Shown here piece after piece: positions 19,087-23,601 of a DNA stretch of 23,601 bases (positions are counted from its first letter, which is position 1; every line of letters starts with the position of its first letter). Origin of the DNA: a virus; the IMG/VR virus record IMGVR_UViG_3300042401_000523, positions 1-23,601 of that record; one strand, written 5' to 3'. The notes below the pieces were generated by a model, which did no database searches, was not told the origin of the DNA, and was given only the letters and a program-made list of their open reading frames with translations. Both the position numbers and the translations under genes were made by a program.

Positions 19087-19403
19087 GCATACAATCACCA
19101 TTTAGATACCAATCCGAACACGTTGCAGTCAGTCAAACAGCACAAGTCTTAGGCGGCACAGGCGCAATCGGTGACTACATCCACAGACTAATATGTACAG
19201 TCAGCACCGCTGCTACAGGCAATGTAGTTCTGGTAGATGGAACAGGCGTAGGCATATTGAGCCATACCATTCTTCCTGCATCATGCGGCACAGGTATCAA
19301 TGTCTACAATATCGAGATCAACGCTGCATCTACTACTGGTGCATGGAAAGTAACGACAGGAGCGGGTGTTGAGGTCATGGCTGTAGGTATATTCTCAGCA
19401 TAA
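19083..19403 (+). CDS. Small beta-rich protein between terminase and portal
   Basis: The 106-residue protein is rich in Gly, Thr, Val and Ala with alternating strands (GDYIHRLICTVSTAATGNVVLVDGTG; GINVYNIEINAASTTGAWKVTTGAGVEVM), like a small beta-sandwich. Similar proteins occur near head genes of related phages, without established function; a head decoration or virion accessory is possible. It overlaps terL by 4 bp, and its last base is shared with the next start. Confidence 0.72.
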   Translation: MSIQSPFRYQSEHVAVSQTAQVLGGTGAIGDYIHRLICTVSTAATGNVVLVDGTGVGILSHTILPASCGTGINVYNIEINAASTTGAWKVTTGAGVEVMAVGIFSA

Positions 19404-19774
19404 TGCCAAGTCCTAAGCAATATGCAGAAGGTCTGAGTGCTATGACTGACAAAAAAGAAGCCTTATTTCAGTCTGGCATTCGTGCTACTCCGTGGTTTAC
19501 TGAGTTTGTAGACACATACGGAGAAGAACCCGATCTTTCACCTAGCGCAGATTACAATTATCGCAAGGCTTGGGATGCTGGTCTAAGGCCATCACCTAAC
19601 GAATATGATAATAATAGGCATCATTGGCCCTCTGCACTACCTAATGGAGAGATGTTAAAAGAGCAAGGTCATCCGACTCTATGGAAAGAGCATTACATGA
19701 GAGCTACGGGAACAGACCCAGACTCTGTTGGAGCTACAGAACAGGATTATTTAAGGCTATATGCCAAGCCCTAA
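19403..19774 (+). CDS. Conserved small phage protein with MPSPK N-terminus
   Basis: The 123-residue protein starts MPSPKQYAEGL and then carries a compact module rich in Trp, Tyr, Pro and Asp: DYNYRKAWDAGLRPSPNEYD, HHWPSALPNGEMLKEQGHPT, WKEHYMRATGTDPDS. That module recurs in phage proteins near the head genes, with unknown role. The first eleven residues are nearly repeated at the start of the next protein (MPSPKELAAGL). It overlaps the next gene by 14 bp. Confidence 0.75.
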   Translation: MPSPKQYAEGLSAMTDKKEALFQSGIRATPWFTEFVDTYGEEPDLSPSADYNYRKAWDAGLRPSPNEYDNNRHHWPSALPNGEMLKEQGHPTLWKEHYMRATGTDPDSVGATEQDYLRLYAKP

Positions 19775-21575
19775 AGAACTAGCCGCTGGTCTTAGAAACC
19801 AAGAGGCAACATCACCTAATTCAAAAGTGATGTTTGTGGGGCAAGAACACGGAAAGAAAACGGCCTTGCCTGACAATGTTAAGAAGATGGTTGAGAAGTA
19901 TGGCGCGTACTATGAAGGCGCTGGAGGCGATAAGTCAGATGCAATCAAGTATCAAGGTTCATGGGATGACAAAGCTAGTAAGGAAGTAAAAGGCTACCCA
20001 AAGGAGTTTCTATACACCCTATTTACAAATAGCAATGTTAATAACCAGAAGAAAAACTTAACACAACCAGACAAGACTATCTTTGATAGCGCACTAGCGG
20101 CTCAAGGTAAATGGGGGTACTTCAAGGATCGTAAGTTTGACGCAGATACTCTTAAACAGTTTTTATCAGCATCAGGAATGCTGGATAAGAGTAAACAACC
20201 TGCTACTGAGAGTAACGTAAAGAAGTTTATTGACGAAGGGGAAGGGCTGATGTGGCCCAAGAATTGGGAGGAGTATCCCAACCCTGCTGGTAAACTAGCG
20301 CAAAAAGCTAGTGAATACAGAACAAACTGGCTTAAATCGCAAAAAGAAGGGGTCTATTTTGTTGGGTCAGACCACATGAAAGAATTAAATAAACCTAAAG
20401 ATAATGAGACTGCTCCATCACAACTAGCCAAAGCCTTAGCTAGGCAAGACTCAGTAACTAAACAGCCTCGTAATAGGTTTCTTGGCGCTGTTGCTGACGC
20501 TGCTGGCTATGTATCAGATCAAGCCGATAGGTATGTAGTACCCGAACGCGATCCCTTATTTGGAGGTATGCGTGGTGGTGATCTGCTGCCGCTAAGGAAC
20601 GTCAACAGACTGCTAGACGATCTAAGCTACGGTGGGCGCATAACTACAGGCAGAGGGCAGACTACAACGCTAAGGCCAGAAGTAGTTGATACTGTTGCGT
20701 TAGGCGGGGCAATGATGCCTGTTGCTAAGAGTCTAGGTAAGGCTGCGCTGAGAGAAGGCGCTAGGCAGATTGAGACTGGTACTGGTATTGGTAGGGCTGT
20801 AGTTGACCCTAGACAGCCAATAATTACTTATCACGGCTCACCTCATACCTTCCCACCAACAGCTAATAATCCGTTAGGTGAGTTTGACCCAATGAAGGTA
20901 GGAACAGGCGAGGGAGCGCAAGCCTATGGTACGGGTGCTGCATATTTAGCTGAAGCAAAGAAACTTGCAGAGGGTTACGCTGGTGCAAATGCAGGGAGGG
21001 CAGCGGCTTTTGACGGGTTGATTGATTTATTGCCAAAACCTGCTCAGATGGAAGTATACAAGGCAATGCAAATGACAGATGGGCCATTCAAAAAAGCAAA
21101 AATAGATGATATTGTTTCAAGATTTCCAGAATCATCACCAGTATTTCAAGCAAATACGGGCAATCTCTACAAAGTAGACCTACCAGACGAACACGTTGCA
21201 AAAATGCTCGATTGGGATAAGCCATTGAGTGAGCAGCATCCTAGTGTGCAATCAGCACTAGCAAAATTAGACCCAGATTTGTATCACCCGACAGGAAATG
21301 AATATTCTCCAGACGAGGTTGGAGCAGAGACTTATTTAAGAATGGCAAATAGTCCTCTAGCTAAAAACCAATCTGATGCTTCTGAAGTTATGCGTAACGC
21401 TGGCATTACAGGCATACGATACCTAGATGCTGCTAGTAGAGACGCTGCTGGCAAAGGTACATCTAATTTCGTAGTATTTGACCCTAAGCACATGAACATT
21501 CTCGAACGTAGCGGGGCAACACCAAGCGCAAGTAGGTTAGAAGCAAATAGACTTGCAGACGCACTTAAACAATAA
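19761..21575 (+). CDS. Large polyvalent-type protein with C-terminal ADP-ribosyltransferase-like domain
   Basis: The 604-residue protein begins MPSPKELAAGL, shared with the preceding gene. Residues ~15-215 form an unrecognised Lys/Tyr/Trp-rich region. Residues ~235-350 are the linker seen in phage polyvalent proteins (GDLLPLRNVNRLLDDLSYGG, RPEVVDTVALGGAMMP). Residues ~355-600 resemble the ART-PolyVal domain: TYHGSPHTF, GTGEGAQAYGTGAAYLAEA, LYKVDLPDEHVAKMLDWDKP, GITGIRYLDAASR, SNFVVFDPKHMNILER. Such domains are predicted to transfer ADP-ribose from NAD+ to host targets. Placement between terminase and portal, not among early genes, suggests a virion-carried protein released on entry; this is inference. 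Activity is untested, and the third catalytic residue cannot be fixed by eye. Confidence 0.8.
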   Translation: MPSPKELAAGLRNQEATSPNSKVMFVGQEHGKKTALPDNVKKMVEKYGAYYEGAGGDKSDAIKYQGSWDDKASKEVKGYPKEFLYTLFTNSNVNNQKKNLTQPDKTIFDSALAAQGKWGYFKDRKFDADTLKQFLSASGMLDKSKQPATESNVKKFIDEGEGLMWPKNWEEYPNPAGKLAQKASEYRTNWLKSQKEGVYFVGSDHMKELNKPKDNETAPSQLAKALARQDSVTKQPRNRFLGAVADAAGYVSDQADRYVVPERDPLFGGMRGGDLLPLRNVNRLLDDLSYGGRITTGRGQTTTLRPEVVDTVALGGAMMPVAKSLGKAALREGARQIETGTGIGRAVVDPRQPIITYHGSPHTFPPTANNPLGEFDPMKVGTGEGAQAYGTGAAYLAEAKKLAEGYAGANAGRAAAFDGLIDLLPKPAQMEVYKAMQMTDGPFKKAKIDDIVSRFPESSPVFQANTGNLYKVDLPDEHVAKMLDWDKPLSEQHPSVQSALAKLDPDLYHPTGNEYSPDEVGAETYLRMANSPLAKNQSDASEVMRNAGITGIRYLDAASRDAAGKGTSNFVVFDPKHMNILERSGATPSASRLEANRLADALKQ

Positions 21576-21583
21576 GGCACAAA

Positions 21584-23601
21584 ATGACCGAAACCCCAAT
21601 CGAGAAGTATCTAAACGTAATCGGCGCATACGACAACGAGTACAAGAAGTGGGAAGCTCGTTCTGCAAAGATCGTTAAGCGCTACAGAGATGATAACCGC
21701 AGCCAGAACTCTAACGAGACGGCAAAGTTTAATATTCTGTGGTCGAACGTACAGACCTTAATCCCAGCGGTCTATTCTAAGCTGCCTATGGCTGACGTAT
21801 CACGCCGCTTCGGAGACAATGACCAAGTAGGCCGTGTTGCCTCACAGATCATTCAGAGAGCGATTGACTACGAGATTGAGCATTACCCAGACTTCAGAGC
21901 GACTATGAAGAATGCGGTGCAGGATCGCTTTCTTGGTGGTCGTGGTGTTGCATGGGTACGCTACGAGCCACACTTAATCGAACGTGATATGCCAGAAGAT
22001 GGGCTACAGGTCACTGAGGACGCTGATGAGGTAGAGAACGATACAGCAGAGACATACGAAGAGATTGAGTACGAGTGCGCTCCTACCGATTACGTTCACT
22101 GGAAGGATTTTGGTCACTCAGTAGCTCGTACATGGGAAGAGGTTACGGTAGTATGGCGCTGGGCTTACATGACGCGCGAGGCGCTTATAGAGCGTTTTGG
22201 CGAGGAGTCTGCAAAGAAGATACCTCTGGACAGCGGCCCACAGACACTAACTTCCTATGGTCAGTCTAGCAAAGAGCATACACGCGCTAAGATATGTGAG
22301 CTATGGGATAAGGAAAGCGGCAAGGTCTACTGGTTTAGCAAGAACAGCAACTACATCATAGACGAGCGTGATGACCCTATCGAGGTAGAAGGCTTTTTCC
22401 CCTGCGGTAAGCCTTTGTACGCTACTTTAACCTCTGATTCTCTAGTACCTGTACCTGACTTTGTGCTATATCAAGATCAAGCTACTGAGCTGGACATTTT
22501 AAGCGACAGAATTGATGGTCTGGTCAAGGCTCTGAGGGTACGAGGAGTATATGACGCAAGCCAGCCAACGCTACAACGTCTACTGACAGAGGGAGACAAT
22601 AATACTCTGATACCTGTCGATAAGTGGATGGCATTCAGTGAAAAGGGTGGGCTGAAGGGTAGTATCGACATCCTACCGCTAGATGTCATAGCTGCTACGC
22701 TCATCAACTGCTACCGGGCAAGAGAGGACATAAAGAGCCAGATTTACGAGATTACAGGCATATCCGACATTATCAGGGGTCAGACCAGTGCAAGCGAGAC
22801 TGCAACTGCACAACAGATCAAAGGCCAGTATGCAGGGCTAAGATTAAGAGCAATGCAAGAAGAGGTGGCATTGTTTGCGTCTAGCCTGATTAAGCTCAAA
22901 GCGCAGATCATGTGTACCAAGTTCCAACCACAGACTCTATTGCAGTACGCTTCTGCACAGCAGATGTCTGAGGCAGATCAGCAATTGATACCACAAGCTA
23001 TAGAGCTTCTTAAAGACTCGCCACTAGCTAACTTTAGAATAGATGTCGAGGCTGACAGTCTGGTGCAGTTGGATGAAGATCAGAACAAGCGTAACCGTGT
23101 AGAGTTCTTAACAGCGTTTGGCGGCTTCTTAGGCCAAGCCTTACCTGTAGGCCGTGAGTCACCTGAGATGATACCAATGCTGGTAGAGGTCATGAAGTTC
23201 GGCATAGGAGCGTTTAAGCAAGCAGAACCTATCGAGGGTACTCTTGATACCGCACTGGAACAGATGAAGGCAGCATCACAACAGCCTAAACAGCCACAGC
23301 CCGACCCTGAGCAGATGAAGATGCAAGCCCAACAGCAGTCTGAACAGATGAAAATGCAAGCAGACGCACAAGCTGCTCAGATGAAGGCTCAGATTGACGT
23401 ACAGGCTCAACAGGCACGAGTACAGGCTGATATGCAGATCGAACAGATGAAGCTACAGGCAGACGCACAGCTAGAGCAGATGCGCCAACAGATGAAGATG
23501 CAGGAGCTACAGTACCTAGATCAGTTTAATCGCTACAAAGCACAACTAGACTCATCTACTCGCATCATGGTCGCAGAGATAGGTGCAAAGGCACAGGTAG
23601 A
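21584..23601 (+). CDS. Portal protein (P22-type), 3' end outside window
   Basis: The ATG at 21584 follows the previous stop by 8 bp, and the frame is open to the last base (672 codons visible). The N-terminal part carries the portal pattern: YLNVIGAYDNEYKKWEAR, KFNILWSNVQTLIPAVYSKL, FRATMKNAVQDRFLGGRGVA; the middle has YEITGISDIIRG and ETATAQQIKGQYAGLR. This layout matches P22-type portal proteins, the dodecameric gate through which DNA is packaged and ejected. From about residue 560 the sequence becomes Gln/Met-rich repeats (EQMKMQAQ, EQMKMQAD, EQMKLQAD), a long coiled coil likely equivalent to a helical barrel. Confidence 0.9.
   Translation, partial: MTETPIEKYLNVIGAYDNEYKKWEARSAKIVKRYRDDNRSQNSNETAKFNILWSNVQTLIPAVYSKLPMADVSRRFGDNDQVGRVASQIIQRAIDYEIEHYPDFRATMKNAVQDRFLGGRGVAWVRYEPHLIERDMPEDGLQVTEDADEVENDTAETYEEIEYECAPTDYVHWKDFGHSVARTWEEVTVVWRWAYMTREALIERFGEESAKKIPLDSGPQTLTSYGQSSKEHTRAKICELWDKESGKVYWFSKNSNYIIDERDDPIEVEGFFPCGKPLYATLTSDSLVPVPDFVLYQDQATELDILSDRIDGLVKALRVRGVYDASQPTLQRLLTEGDNNTLIPVDKWMAFSEKGGLKGSIDILPLDVIAATLINCYRAREDIKSQIYEITGISDIIRGQTSASETATAQQIKGQYAGLRLRAMQEEVALFASSLIKLKAQIMCTKFQPQTLLQYASAQQMSEADQQLIPQAIELLKDSPLANFRIDVEADSLVQLDEDQNKRNRVEFLTAFGGFLGQALPVGRESPEMIPMLVEVMKFGIGAFKQAEPIEGTLDTALEQMKAASQQPKQPQPDPEQMKMQAQQQSEQMKMQADAQAAQMKAQIDVQAQQARVQADMQIEQMKLQADAQLEQMRQQMKMQELQYLDQFNRYKAQLDSSTRIMVAEIGAKAQV

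Noticed and set aside
1-23601. Lysogeny genes, CRISPR array, insertion sequences with terminal repeats
   Set aside because: No integrase, excisionase, transposase or regularly spaced repeats were found; the only mobile genes are the HNH cassettes.

Overview
This is part of a tailed double-stranded DNA phage genome (Caudoviricetes). It is tightly packed, with most junctions being 1-30 bp overlaps. It carries large terminase, portal, tail-fibre, lysis, replication and recombination genes. A lambda-like nested i-spanin/o-spanin pair points to a Gram-negative (diderm) host. A P22-type portal and a large Ala/Gly/Arg-rich virion-type protein, with no recognisable tape measure in the window, suggest podovirus morphology; that is inference. 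No integrase, lytic/lysogenic repressor, tRNA or CRISPR array was seen. Both window ends cut a gene: the first gene lacks its 5' end and the portal lacks its 3' end. Capsid genes presumably lie beyond the right edge.

Layout. (1) 1-6321, plus strand: the C-terminal part of a virion-type protein, then four tail-fibre-like genes interleaved with small tail-assembly-chaperone-like genes. (2) 6318-8407, plus strand: a lysis block of small membrane proteins (holin candidates), an M15-like peptidase and nested Rz/Rz1 spanins. (3) 8440-12122, minus strand: RusA resolvase, a structured untranslated leader, a DUF1376 replication protein, a helicase-loader-like protein, a winged-helix-like protein, a RecA-dependent-nuclease-like protein, small proteins, a SleB-type cell wall hydrolase and a zinc-ribbon protein. 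(4) 12182-14571, plus strand: a recombination module of Sak-type annealing protein, HTH protein, YqaJ/lambda-type exonuclease and SSB, closed by a strong intrinsic terminator. (5) 14726-17477, plus strand: a run of small early-type genes behind a consensus-hexamer promoter, including a DksA/TraR-type zinc finger and a DUF5856 protein. (6) 17474-23601, plus strand: packaging and head genes (small and large terminase, two small proteins, a large protein ending in an ADP-ribosyltransferase-like 'polyvalent' domain, portal).

The most striking signal is three free-standing HNH homing-endonuclease genes of different architecture (1331-1888 minus, 7294-7830 minus, 12991-13581 plus). Each sits exactly where a downstream phage gene begins, and each is flanked by two copies of that gene's start region: a stranded copy next to the upstream gene and a working copy at the far edge. 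The insertions therefore leave tail fibre, spanin and exonuclease intact. In all three the 3' end of the endonuclease gene runs into one of the duplicated copies.

A second signal is inside the DUF1376 gene. Exact 16-bp direct repeats, related inverted repeats and a roughly nine-unit heptamer tandem array together resemble a lambda-type replication origin embedded in an initiator gene. A hairpin-rich untranslated leader precedes the same gene.
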